Below, in pieces: positions 46,769 through 56,854 of a stretch of DNA of 64,000 nt; position 1 is the first letter of the stretch; each line of letters opens with the position of its first letter. The notes under the pieces were generated by a model. That model was given only the letters and a program-made list of their open reading frames with translations. It was not told where the DNA came from and made no database searches. The position numbers and the translations under genes were made by a program. Origin of the DNA: Epiperipatus broadwayi (taxonomy: Eukaryota; Onychophora; Udeonychophora; Euonychophora; Peripatidae); NCBI GenBank assembly GCA_028023455.1, contig JAQFVV010000036.1, forward strand, positions 7,189,576 through 7,253,575, in the 5' to 3' direction.

Positions 46769-47033
46769 TATTGGATGAGTAGGCAATAGATGGGGATTTT
46801 ATGCACAAACCTTCTGGCATCCATTGATTACTGTAGCTTGCTGTGCGTGGTAATACATAGTGAGTTTTATCTGTTTTAACAACAGTTATAAGTAAGCATA
46901 AGAAATGGTGATCATGTGATGTTTATAGTGAATATTATTACAGATATATAATATACTAAAAGTAAATTATTTAAGGGTTAATTGTATGTAAAAAATGAGA
47001 TATGTTATGTAAAATTATGTATAAAGTTGTATA

Positions 47034-48122
47034 CACCTGGGTCTCTTTTTACGCGGACTTATTTAACACAATTTTGAAGTTACGCGATTCGTGTTTCACC
47101 AGAAGTCAAACTCCGATATTGCGCTATTACTTTAAATAATAAATTTCGCGCAGTTATGTTATATTGAAAGTAATAGCACATTATTGGAATTCGACTTTCA
47201 GCTTAGTAATTTCAATATTTTCAGTACTTTATAATAGTAAGATTTTATGCAGTAATGAAATTAAAATCATGATTTCCACATTTTATGTATACACACATTA
47301 AATTTTACAAGATTATAATGTAAATTTGTTCAAACATTGTGCGTGTTAATTTTGCATTTTAAATCACATTCTGTTTTTGCTTTTTAAAAAAGAACATAAT
47401 CAATTATTAATCATTTAGTGTCCACAAGTTTATTTTTAAAAGGTGAGTAATAGCAGTGGGCACAATTAAATTTGACAATTAAAGATTAAAATCTGATTTT
47501 TAATTGTAATTAACAATTTAAAAATTACTTACGGTGACTTGAAATAATCTGATGTGAAATTTGATTTTTAAACGGAATTGAAAATTAAAGACAAAAATAA
47601 GAATTTAATTTTTAGTTGTTAGTTTTAATTAAATTTTTCCCAGCAGTGGTGAATACATGTCTTTTTATTATCATAAGTCTAAGTTCATAAACAATCAATA
47701 AAATCATCGTCTCAAAGATTAATTACTAATTACGTTGTCAACAGAAAAACATTAACACAACATGAGAGTGCAAATGAACGTGTGTTTCCACAAATAGTGA
47801 TAATAATTAAAACATGTATAAAAAAATGTAAATTATCGTACTGTAAATTATGAATAAAATTAAATATTATAGTTAAAAAAGTTTGTCTTGTATCAATTTT
47901 TTTCAAATTTGAAATTTTTTATTAGTCATATTTTATTTCCTTATATTGTTTTTGCACGAATTTTAAAGTAATTTTACATTGGTGCTTTGCTTTTATGCAA
48001 ATTTTGAAAAATCACAGATCGCATCCCCTCTTTTTCAATGTAAGTTACGTCTATTTATGCGCGATTTCGTTTGCGCGTGTTTTCTGAAGAACCTATCTAT
48101 CGTATAAAACGAGACCCAGGTG
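47034..48122. mobile_element. TA-flanked MITE, copy B (1089 bp)
   Basis: Perfect 12-bp terminal inverted repeats CACCTGGGTCTC and GAGACCCAGGTG, each next to TA (47032-47033 and 48123-48124). It is homologous to 13780-14654 but longer because of a 182-bp insertion (47460-47641) and a short extra block near 47750-47800. No transposase. It keeps more CpG sites than copy A, for example GCGCGATTTCGTTTGCGCG near 48060-48078. The ends suggest mobilisation by a Tc1/mariner-superfamily enzyme, but the internal sequence gives no proof. Confidence 0.9.
47460..47641. mobile_element. 182-bp insertion with 8-bp target duplication inside the MITE
   Basis: AGCAGTGG at 47452-47459 and again at 47642-47649 flanks a 182-bp segment absent from MITE copy A. 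The segment starts GGCACAATTAAATTT and ends AAATTTTTCCC; reversed, its end reads GGGAAAAATTTAATT, an imperfect inverted repeat of the start. An 8-bp duplication fits a hAT-like element. No ORF. Confidence 0.7.
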
Positions 48123-48127
48123 TATAT

Positions 48128-48365
48128 TGTTTGCACTATTTCCATCATCTAATATGAGTATTGAATGTCTTTAGAAAAATTTAACTTTATTTAAATATTT
48201 CAAATACATTCAACTGTTAATAATAGACACAGGTTAGTATATGCACAATATTTTGAGAGGTATTTTCTCCCCCCTTCTTCACCTGTTGCTGGCCTGAGCA
48301 GTGACAGTACTAGTAGGAGAATCAAACCTGGACTTTTAGATTCGTCAGTATTGAATTTTAAGGTA
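48128..48365 (-). mobile_element. tRNA-derived SINE (long-tail family), reverse copy
   Basis: Mirror image of the copy at 48366-48592, together forming an inverted pair. On the minus strand the tRNA head (CCAGGTTTGATTC as B-box, near 48326-48340) is followed by CTGTCACTGCTCAGGCCAG, GCAACAGGTGAAGAAG and the tail to ATTGAATGTATTTGAAAT and beyond. The A-box side is truncated. The 61-codon frame across it is chance. Confidence 0.75.
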
Positions 48366-48592
48366 ATGCTTTGGCAGGGTGGCACAGTTGGTTAGAGCAT
48401 TATCTTAAAATTCTATACTCAAAAATTTAAGGGTCCAGGTTTGATTCCCATGCTAGTACTGTCACTGGTCAGGTCAGCAACACCTGAAGAAGAAAGAATA
48501 ATATCTCTCAAAATGTGTATATATTAACCTGTTTGTTGTGCTATTGCTAACAGTTGAATGTATTTGAAATATTTAAATAAGTATCTTTAAGT
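48366..48592 (+). mobile_element. tRNA-derived SINE (long-tail family), forward copy
   Basis: Best tRNA head of this family: A-box TGGCACAGTTGG (48380-48391) then TTAGAGC, and B-box GGTTTGATTCC (48438-48448). These are the internal RNA polymerase III promoter boxes. The spacing is close to that of a tRNA, but the anticodon arm does not fold cleanly, so I do not name an isotype. The body is AGTACTGTCACTGGTCAGG, followed by the tail GCAACACCTGAAGAAG through ACAGTTGAATGTATTTGAAA. The tail is shared with 17345-17490. Confidence 0.8.
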
Positions 48593-48594
48593 AT

Positions 48595-50060
48595 TGTTAT
48601 CAAAATGAAGGAAACTTTTAGTTTCCTAACAGCAACAAGATTTTAACTGACATTGTTGTGAAAACAAAGATGGCAGAGAACATATCAAATCAAGTGCAAA
48701 ATAGAGAGGAAAATGCAAGTCAAGAAAACAGCAGTATTAATAAACAACTGATGGAAGAAGAGAATCCAGTTAACAAAGAAAACACCTCAAGTAATTTGGA
48801 CTATATGTCACACAAAATGTCACCAGGAAAAGAGGAAGCAAATGTTGTTGAAGGCTTCAAAAAGTTTAAAAATTAAAAATGTTATCTATAATGCAAAAAT
48901 GATTAATAAAAGTTTAAAATTGAAAACAACATTATCTAAAAAGCGAATCTGATTAATAAGAACAAATCTATAAAATCTACATTTGAAACTAATGAGAGAA
49001 GTAAGTCAAACAAATTTTTTAATGTTAATAACCAAGAATTGAAGTATAAAGAGGCATTACAATCAAAAATAAAAATCTATGCAAATGCAGTAAAAGCTGG
49101 AGTAAATAGAAGTATGGGGTAAATAATGTTATTGAAGAGACATGATAATATATTGGATTTAATAGATGGGGAAGATGAACAACCAACTGTTTTAATGAAA
49201 TCACTCAATGAATAACAAAAAATAAGGATTGAGAAATTTAAGGAATAAAAGCCAACAATTCTTTTATCAAGATCATAACCACAGACAAATTCATTTGACA
49301 TGCTGGATGCTAGACACTCCAGCTAGAAATATCATCTTTGTAACAGTAATAGAGTTTTGTTGTAATATTTTCAGGCATGAGTCTGCACTCCTCATTTTTT
49401 CCTCAGGGGTTGATGATGGCAGTTCTTGGGGGTTTGGTTTATGGGTGCGGGCTGTTGATGATTATTGCCACTACCCAACAAACCTGTTGGGAGAATATAG
49501 GGTCAATGTTTTCAGCACCATTTCCACTCTTATGGGCTGCTGTGACCCCTTGATGAATTGGTTTTGGGCAGTACAGATCTGTGCTCATCACTTGTTAAAT
49601 TTTTTCCCCAGTTGGCATTCCAATTTTGGGCAAGTAAACACAAAATGATCCCTGTCCATTTGGACTGTTGAATCAGGTGACAGAAATACCTGGAAAGGGC
49701 TCAGCTATGGTCAAGGATTTAATGTCTAATTGCCTTGGGCCTTGGACCTCGTTGCCTGTTATGGATGGTGCAATGCTGGATGTCTGCCTATTCAGCTGAA
49801 GCATTTGGATCTTTGCATCGAGGCCCCAGGGATGGGAATCATTGGGTGATGGGTGACTTCTTGGTGGTTGGGCCATGTAGACCCATGTACAGATACACAT
49901 TATATAAAATTATACAACCATTTCAAGGATATAGTTGCTATCAAGCACATGTACTTTTTATAAACTTGGTCAATAATTGTGTTTTATCTTGTAACATAAC
50001 ACTTTGTAATCCTCCATGGGTAAGCATATCCGATAATTTTTATAATCTTTTAACTAATAA
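48595..50060. other. Unassigned region with worn coding text
   Basis: The 72-codon frame at 48658-48876 (KTKMAENISNQVQNREEN, then a Glu/Lys/Asn-rich polar tail) is followed by further polar text in other frames (YKEALQSKIKIYANAVKAG near 49038-49095). I do not recognise it; a retroelement ORF1 is one option. From about 49300 to 49900 the base composition is less AT-rich, with a minus-strand frame (49900-49673) reading RQTSSIAPSITGNEVQGPRQL. This block shares a short segment with 53985-54025 and 54590-54625. Confidence 0.35.
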
Positions 50061-50288
50061 AGATTACTTCTGAAAGATCATCTGCAAAATCTAAATAACT
50101 TAAATAATCTCCATTTACTTTCACTCCTTTAGCTTCCCATTTTAATCCACAAAATACTTCTTGCAGCACTGTTGTAAAAAGTTTTGGAGATATGGAGTCA
50201 GCCTGTCTTTCACCCTTCTCAATGTTGACTTTTTCAGTATCATTATGTAATCTAATTGTTGTTGTTGCATTTTTATAAATATTCTTTA

Positions 50289-51088
50289 TAAGTAAATAAG
50301 CATTTATTTTTTATAAGTAAATAAGCATTTATTTTTACATGATGCTATGCATACAATTGTATACATTCAAAGATCAGCCTTTCAAGCTTGCAAGGCTGAT
50401 CTTTGAATGTATACAATTGTATGCATAGCATCATATAAAAATAAATGCTTATTTCCTTATAATTAAGTTTCACTTAGAGTGACGTTTAGTAAATTCTAGA
50501 CAATTTCACCGATGTCAATCATTCCAACATCATAGATAGTAATTTAAAGTGAGAATTCTACTCTCATGCTTTACTCAACAGTACGTCAGATTTGCTCATA
50601 TAAAAGAATTTGAATCATAGGAATAAAAGGATTCCTTTTATTCCTGCATAAATACTATGTCTTGTATTATAGAGTGAAGTATTCATTTATTATTTAACAC
50701 TCGCAGAAGACGCATGCTCAATTAGCTTGAAAGGCTGATCTTTGAATGTATACAATTGTATGCATAGCATCACATAAAAATAAATGCTTATTTAGTTATA
50801 ATTAAGTTTCACTCAGAGTGATGTTTAGTAAATTCTAGACAATTTCACCGACGTCATTCATTCCAACATCGTAGATAGTAATGTAAAGTGAGAATTCTAC
50901 TCTCACGCTTTACTCAACAGTGCTTCAGATTTGCTCATATAAAAGAATTTGAGTTGTAGGAATAAGAGGATTTCTTTTATTCCTGCATAAATACTATATC
51001 TTGTATTGTAGAGTGAAGTATTCATTTATTATTTAACACTTGCAGAAGACGCATTGCACAATTAGCTTGAAAGTCTGATCTTTGAATG
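50289..51088. mobile_element. 800-bp tandem-repeat retroposon with inverted head
   Basis: Inserted in LINE-A copy 8 and flanked by TATAAATATTCTTTA at 50274-50288 and 51089-51103, a 15-bp target duplication that overlaps the LINE reading frame. It contains two direct units of about 340 bp (50394-50732 and 50733-51072), each with ACAATTTCACCGA, GTGAGAATTCTACTCTCA (itself near-palindromic), CATATAAAAGAATTTGA and a TTTTATTCCTGCATAAATAC block. Before them is a partial unit in inverted orientation (50319-50387). No ORF. The layout matches PLE-type pseudo-LTR arrays or retrozyme dimers, but I found no hammerhead core. Confidence 0.8.
50319..50454. repeat. Near-perfect 60-bp-arm hairpin at the head of the tandem element
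   Basis: AAATAAGCATTTATTTTTAC, then ATGCATACAATTGTATAC, through GATCAGCCTT on the left is mirrored on the right with one or two differences, around a loop of about 13 bp. It is created by the inverted partial unit. Confidence 0.9.
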
Positions 51089-52133
51089 TATAAATATTCT
51101 TTAAAATATGACAATATCCTGGTTCTATATCTTGATGATCTAATGGTTTAATCACTGAAGAAATGTTTATAGAATCAAATGCCTTTTCATAATCTACCAA
51201 TCTAAAGCATAATGGCAACTGATATTCATTTGTCATTTCTATAACTTCACTCATTATCTAGATATGATCTACTGTACTAAACCACTTTTAAGTCCAGCTT
51301 GTTCTCTTGGTTGCTGAAAATCCAATGTTTTCTGTAAATGAGTTGTAATTATCTTGGTAAAATTTTTGTATAAAACTGATAAAAGGCTGATAAGTCTGTA
51401 ATTTCCAATATCTCATTTATTACCTTTTTTAAATATTAACACTGAATTCTTTCAATTATCTGGTAAAGGTTTATCATTTAGACCAAGAGTTCCAAAAGTG
51501 GTCAATATCAACCCCCTGGGTTGATTTCAACTTTCTAGTATTGGTAGTTTCAATAAAAAATGTGGGGATCGATAACAGCAAAAATAAACCCCTTACTACT
51601 GCTATTTGTTTTTTATTTCAAAATATCTAGGATTCCAATAGGTACCTAATTAAGAAGTAAAATAATTAAAAAAACATTTTTTGATAAAAACACATTACAT
51701 ATCAAACTTGCAAAATGTGTCATTAAAAAAGTCACACATAAGAATGCATGAAAATACACATAGCATTGTCCTATCAAACATATCAAAGCAAGTGCAGACA
51801 TAAAAACCATTGCATATCCACACTTGCTCATGCTGGGATAAGACAATATTCGATATTAGCAGAATCTATCAGAATCTTGCATGGTCATGCTTTTGTAAAA
51901 CACTATAAATTGATTCATTTGATATGAATTGTACTTATTTGCGATTTGAATTTTGAATATAATTATTTATTGAGGAACAGTACTACGGAAAAGAAAATCA
52001 GACGACACATTTTATTTATTCAAGTTTGAACAAAAATCTTGCTTCATTGAATTACATACTTGTTTTTTTTTTTTATCTTAAGAGCTGTCAAAATAGTTTG
52101 CTAATATTTTTTTTTATTTCTTATGATAATAAT

Positions 52134-53845
52134 ATGACTGAACCAAAAAAGAAATGCAGACAATACAGCTTGGACTATTTGAATCTAGGATTTGTCCCAT
52201 CATTATCAAACAAACATTTACCAATGTGCTTCATATGTGAAAAAGCCTTTAGCAACAATGTTATGAAACTATCAAAACTAGCACATCACTTGAACAGAAT
52301 TTACCCTGACAAAAAGAAAAAGATTTATCATACTTTCAATCATGTAAAGATAAACATTTCTGAAGAGAACTATGATAGATAATATGTTTGTTTCATCATT
52401 GAAGCAAAATGATGATAGATTAAGGGCATCATACAACATATCCCTATTCATTGTGAAGTCTGGCAAGCCACACACCACAGGGGATAAACTGATTTTACCC
52501 ATTGTCACAGAGGTATTGAACATTGTAATCCACAAATCTGCACAAGATGTTATAAAAAGGATTCATTTTAGTAATAACACAGTTCAAAGACATGACAAAA
52601 TGAGTCAAATCATGGAAAATTGTGTAATCATTTGCAAAAAAACATCTTTTCCCTCTAATTGGATGAGTCAACATTACCTGTTAATAAAGTTTGGTCATTG
52701 GCATATGTTTTCTTTATTCAAGATCAGGAAGTATACGAAGAGCCACTTTTTTCTAGAACTTTAGAAACTGACACCAGAGGTGAATCAATTTTTAATTTAG
52801 TGGAGCTATTTTTCAGGGAAAAAGTGATTCCAGTAAAAAATATAATGTCTGTTGCCATAGGTGGAGCACCAGTTATGGTTGATCATTATCATGGTTTCAT
52901 AAGTTACCTGAAATAACCTGTACCTGAAGTGCTTGTAGTTCACTCCATAATCCATGGACAACATTTAGTAGCCAAAAACCTTAGTGACAAATTGCATCAA
53001 TTGCTTCAGTTTGTTATAACAGTTGTCAACAAAATTCAAAGTAACACTTTGAATATAGAACTGTTCACTCAATTATGTGAGAAAAGTAATGAATATTTCT
53101 ATCAATTGACTTCATACTGAAATCCACTGGCTTTCAAAAAATTTATGTATGGAAAGATTTTTTGCACTTTTTCAATCTGTTTTAGAGTTTTTGGAAGATG
53201 AGAATTCCAGTTTGAAAGAAAATTTACTTAAGAGTAAAACAAATATTGCTTATTTAACTGATTTATTTGACAAATTTAATAATGTTAATTGACAAATACA
53301 AGGAGACAATTCAAATCTCATCAAAGCAAAATTGGTCAAGCAGCTTTTGTTGCCAGATTAATGTTTTTTAAGCAAAATATTGCAAGATTGAATTTTTCTC
53401 AGTCCCCCATCTTATTTACGATAGGCACCAATCCAAGAAGGAATCATCTTTCTATACATCGACAACTTGGAGGCTTTTCACTTAATTTCAAAACTAGGTT
53501 TGAAGATGTTCTATCATTGGAAATATGGGACTGGATAAAAAATCCATACACTACTAGTGTAGAACCAAATGCAAAATTTTGCAAGATGAGCTGGTAAACC
53601 ATCAGCATAAATGAGGATCTCAAGGTAAAGCCAAACAGGGTTATCAAAAGTTTTGGCTGCAACAAGATATTCTTCTTCTGTATCCAGCTTTATGGATTCA
53701 TTGTACAAAAATATTTTTTGGTGTTTCTATCATCATATCTGATAAAGAGAGGCTTCAGCATAGTTTTAAATCTGCTTCAGAACAGACATCAATTGCATAT
53801 CACTGAATGTAGAGATTTGAGAATGCTAGTTGACAAATCACCAGG
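52134..53845 (+). pseudogene. hAT transposase, ZBED5/SCAN3-like, broken
   Basis: BED zinc finger at the N-terminus: MTEPKKKCRQYSLDYLNLGF, then MCFICEKAFS with the Cys pair and LAHHLNRIYPDKK, where the last His of the finger is Tyr. Then LRASYNISLFIVKSGKPHT and KLILPIVTEVLN. The catalytic core follows: DESTLPVNKVWSLAYVFFI, LETDTRGESIFNLVE, and IGGAPVMVDHYHGF, where relatives have D-G-A-P-A-M, so a catalytic-region Asp is Gly. Next HSIIHGQHLVAKNLSDKLHQ and SNEYFYQLTSY. The hAT C-terminal dimerisation block SSYLIKRGFSIVLNLLQNRH is near 53733-53792. Frameshifts or stops lie near 52380, 52660, 52915, 53118, 53290 and 53597. The whole protein can be followed, so this is a fairly recent pseudogene. 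Confidence 0.9.
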
Positions 53846-53984
53846 TGTCCCCATTCTCATTAAATTCAGTTTTACAAATTAATTTTTTTGATATTTTTAT
53901 TTTTATAATTCTGTTTAAAATCTTTCATTGTTGTAATTTTGTCTATGTTGTTCCAAAGCAACCTTTATTAAGTTATTATAACAG

Positions 53985-54660
53985 ATCTTATGGGTCCAAA
54001 TGTGCAGGGACCACATTCTGTCATCTGCAACAGTGGTCCAAAGAGATTACAATGTTACACTAATGTAATACAGCTGGGAGGTAGCTCAAAGAAGTCCAAC
54101 CTCCTTACATGATGAATTATGTATTACCGGTATCTAAAAAACAAATGAATGCCAAGTTCAAACATCAAGGAAGTCACAAAGAAGAAAAGCAAGGAACAGT
54201 CAATCAAGGGGGTGCAACTTCCCATTTGAGGCAATAATAAATGCAGGGGAAATGACTCAAACTGACTGGAAGGTCCTCAAATGGCTCCCCTCAGACTCGA
54301 TCCATGACCAGACCAGCCAAAACTCCACTTTAGATCCACTCCTTGGACAAGGTTAATACACCTCAGCCCTCGATCACAAGTGCATTAGATACATATGGGT
54401 GTCCTGTTGGCTCAGCCGATATGGAACACTAACAGAATCAAAAAGGGTCATGATAACAATTCTGGTCATCCCTTTCATGGGTGTGGCAATGATTGCCATC
54501 CATTTCCCCAGATCAATGAACCCCTCAGGACCATTGCCTCCACCCTTGATACCAAAGTTTCAAGCAAAACCCTTCAACTTCCAATCCAACAGTCCAAATG
54601 GGCAGGGACCACACTTGGCCTACCTGCAATTTAGTCAATGTTTAATTCTGTCTAAATATG
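53985..54660. other. Less AT-rich block inside the hAT element
   Basis: Composition shifts visibly towards GC. Two places (about 53990-54025 and 54590-54625) carry GTCCAAATG then CAGGGACCACA, and a related, reversed copy lies at about 49644-49680. Overlapping open frames at 54395-54737 are not recognisable. TTGGCTCAGCCGATATGG at 54409-54426 is faintly like a pol III A-box, but there is no B-box. It may be an unknown SINE or a captured sequence. Confidence 0.4.
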
Positions 54661-55686
54661 TTGATTTTTTTCACTTCATTTTTATATTTAATAAAGTGAT
54701 TTCAATATTTGTATTTATTTTGAATTTACAATTTTGAATTTACATATTTATTTCCTAAATGTCAAAAATTAAAAAGAACTGCTTGATTATTTTTTTTTGC
54801 TTTAATTTTCATTAGTGCAGGTTTTGATATTAAATGTTGCACAAAATAATGCCATATTCCATAGTTCTTTTATCTTTTTCAATCATTAATTACAAGTGAT
54901 TAAAATAAAAAGTTTGATATCTAGTGAAATATTAATATTGAGTACTATACAAATTTATTATTTCACTAAAGTAAATGACTAGGTTTTAAAAGTTTTTAGT
55001 AAAGGAGTCTATGGCCGAAAAAAATTTGGGAACTCCTGATTTAGATATTTAGTATATAACTTTGCCAATTTTTTTTCTATTTTTTCATCTGTTAATGCCA
55101 CCATTACCTGGAGCTTTTCCCTTCTTCATAAATTTAATTGCATGTCTCACTTCTTCATTTAAAATCCTGGACAATTCAGAAGATATAATACTTGTTGGAA
55201 TCACTTGTTCTTTATTATTGCACATGACTTGTTAGAAGACTTCTATTCATTTCATGATGTTATATTTTTTTTTAGTAACCATTCCAACTTTTTTTTCTTA
55301 TTGCAGTTATAAGTTTTCTACCAATTGTAAAATGTTGTTGTTTTATACTCTTGAGACTTTTATTAGATTCTATAACATTCTTTGCTAGTTCACAATTATA
55401 CTTTCTTATATCATTATCAACTCTTTTTTGCACCATTTTACAAATTTGAATATTCAATCCTTCTTAGTGCATCATTTTTATATATTTCACATTCCTTTTC
55501 TTCATAAAGTTTGTAGTCTCAGTAGAAAATTTGTTGGTCAACTTCTGATTTTTCCTGCCAGCTACTTTTGTTGCAGTTTTTAAAAGTATATCAGTTATTT
55601 CCTATTAATTTTATTTAAATCTGAATCCTGTTCAAAATCTGCTAATATTTGAGAACAATTTGCAAGTCCTAATTTAAATTCATAGC

Positions 55687-56219
55687 CCAAGCAGTTTATA
55701 AGATTTCATGCCCAACCAATGGATGTAAAGCAGCATATTATGGAGAGACCCATGCCAACATTACAACAAGAACATCTCAACATCATTATTTATATAGGAG
55801 AGCTATAAATAATACTGAAAACAGATCCATATTCTTCGAGCACCAAAAAACAACAGGCCATGTGTTCGAACCCACTATGGCAAGGGCACTATACACTGAA
55901 TGTAAAGATATGAAATGAAAGATTAAGGAGGCATGCTTTATTGCAAATGACAACTGTGCAATAAACTGGAAGGAGAAACTGGAAGGAGTCATGCTTTGCA
56001 ATCTCCAGAAAATGGTCTTTATAAAACTTTGCATAAATTTTGCATAAATCACCACTAAACTTCAATTACAGTAGGCTATGAATATGGAGACTTAAGTTCT
56101 CTGAAAGTGCTTAACCATATAATTCTTTAATAATATTTTAGACAAGCTTCACTTTTTTTCCCGTAAAACGCAATTTAAATTACTTACTACTCAAAGGTAA
56201 GTAGAACACTAGTATTTTA
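55687..56219 (+). mobile_element. Penelope-like element 2, GIY-YIG 3' fragment
   Basis: Inserted into the endonuclease-connector boundary of LINE-A copy 8; the LINE sequence resumes within a few bases of where it stopped (AAATTCA | TAGAATG). The + strand reads YYGETHANITTRTSQHHYLYR (from 55736), RAINNTENRSIFFEHQKTTGH, VFEPTMARALYTECKDMK, stop, IKEACFIANDNCAINWKEK and LEGVMLCNLQKMVFIK. YYGET-x-x-x-x-x-T-R-x-x-x-H is the GIY-YIG core seen in PLE C-termini (YIGET...R...H). It is a different PLE lineage from elements 1 and 3. It is 5'-truncated before the RT. Confidence 0.75.
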
Positions 56220-56854
56220 TTAGAATGTTTCTGAAGATTAGGAATATCAACTGCAAATATTATTTTTCTTAATAATTTTTGTCTCTCTAGTTTTGCATTA
56301 ACATGTATCTTACATCTTACTAATGGATGATCACTTCCTGTGTTAAATTTATTAAGAACATTAGAATCTTGAAATATGTATTTTCTGTTAGCCAAATTTA
56401 TAATCCAATTCTGCTGTATCTTCATTTGGATACTTCCATGTCCATTCATAATATAAAGTTTTTCTTTTTCTGCAAACTCCACAAGTCTATGTCCTCTGTC
56501 ATTTTTATTACCATAACCAAAATTTCCTACAGCACTTCCATCTTTCATTTGATTACCAATTTTAGCATTAAAGTCTCCCATAACAATTTTAAAATGTTGT
56601 TTACTCTGATCAAAAGCCTTTTGTACATTCATATAAAAATCTTCTTCTATTTCATCACTATGATACCTTGTTGGGGCATAAATCTGAATTATCTGCATTT
56701 GGGATCTGCTATTAAGTTGTATAACTAATCTTGCCACTCTGTCTGATACACCCTCAATCTCCACACTGGTGTTCTTCCACTTTTTATTTATAATGAATCC
56801 TACTCCACTTGTATTTCCAATATTTGTACCCTTTATAATAGAGTACATGTGCAC
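56180..56854 (-). pseudogene. LINE-A APE-type endonuclease, best copy
   Basis: A 224-codon frame of which all but the last ~15 codons (these lie in the PLE fragment) belong to the LINE endonuclease. Motifs in order: GVGFIINKKW (residues 18-27), IIQIYAPT (about 55-62), IVMGDFNAKIGNQ (about 89-101) with the catalytic Asp and Asn, the RGHRLVEFAEKEKLYIMN block (about 119-136), WIINLANRKYIF where relatives have an IDYI-type Asp (lost here), and GSDHPLVRCKIHV with the catalytic SDH. The N-terminal quarter upstream (to 56985) continues in another frame as LEEELSYIKWHIIGFSEIRR, with the conserved Glu. Function is lost by truncation and frameshift. Confidence 0.82.

Larger units (their letters stand above)
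45932..46925. repeat. Hammerhead-family repeat, copy H5: tandem units with inverted head
   Basis: The most informative locus of the family. First a partial minus-strand unit (46231 down to 45932) with HHR4. From 46232 the plus strand holds a truncated hammerhead (GCCACAAGCCAGAAAC, CTAGTC at 46255-46260, lacking CUGAUGA), a full body, hammerhead HHR5 (46727-46768), and the start of another unit up to about 46925. Cleavage points would fall after 46260 and 46762, giving a 502-nt unit that includes a ~50-bp internal duplication (46595-46690). The same 3' arm and outer GTGATCATGTGATGTTTAT block follow both hammerheads, proving head-to-tail units. Such tandem hammerhead units are known as retrozymes and as PLE pseudo-LTRs. 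Confidence 0.85.
51484..55038 (+). mobile_element. hAT transposon, ZBED5-like, 3.55 kb
   Basis: Terminal inverted repeats CAAGAGTTCC on the left and, reversed, CAGGAGTTCCCAAA on the right. Target duplications are ATTTAGAC (51476-51483) and ATTTAGAT (55039-55046). LINE-A coding order continues across the site. It carries one transposase gene (52134-53845) in the sense direction and a 3' part (53985-54660) of less AT-rich sequence that may be a further insertion. It inserted by cut-and-paste after the LINE was already in place. Confidence 0.92.

Noticed and set aside
49229-50073. Overlapping frames of 139 and 112 codons as genes
   Set aside because: They overlap frames on the other strand, show no domain, and the second runs into a region bordering LINE-A; no codon or motif support.
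50565-50591. Hammerhead-like CUGACGU, a UACU-GUUG-AGUA hairpin and AAAG on the minus strand of the 340-bp unit (second copy CUGAAGC)
   Set aside because: The invariant CUGANGA and GAAA are both violated in both units, and no GUC with a matching stem I lies at the right place.
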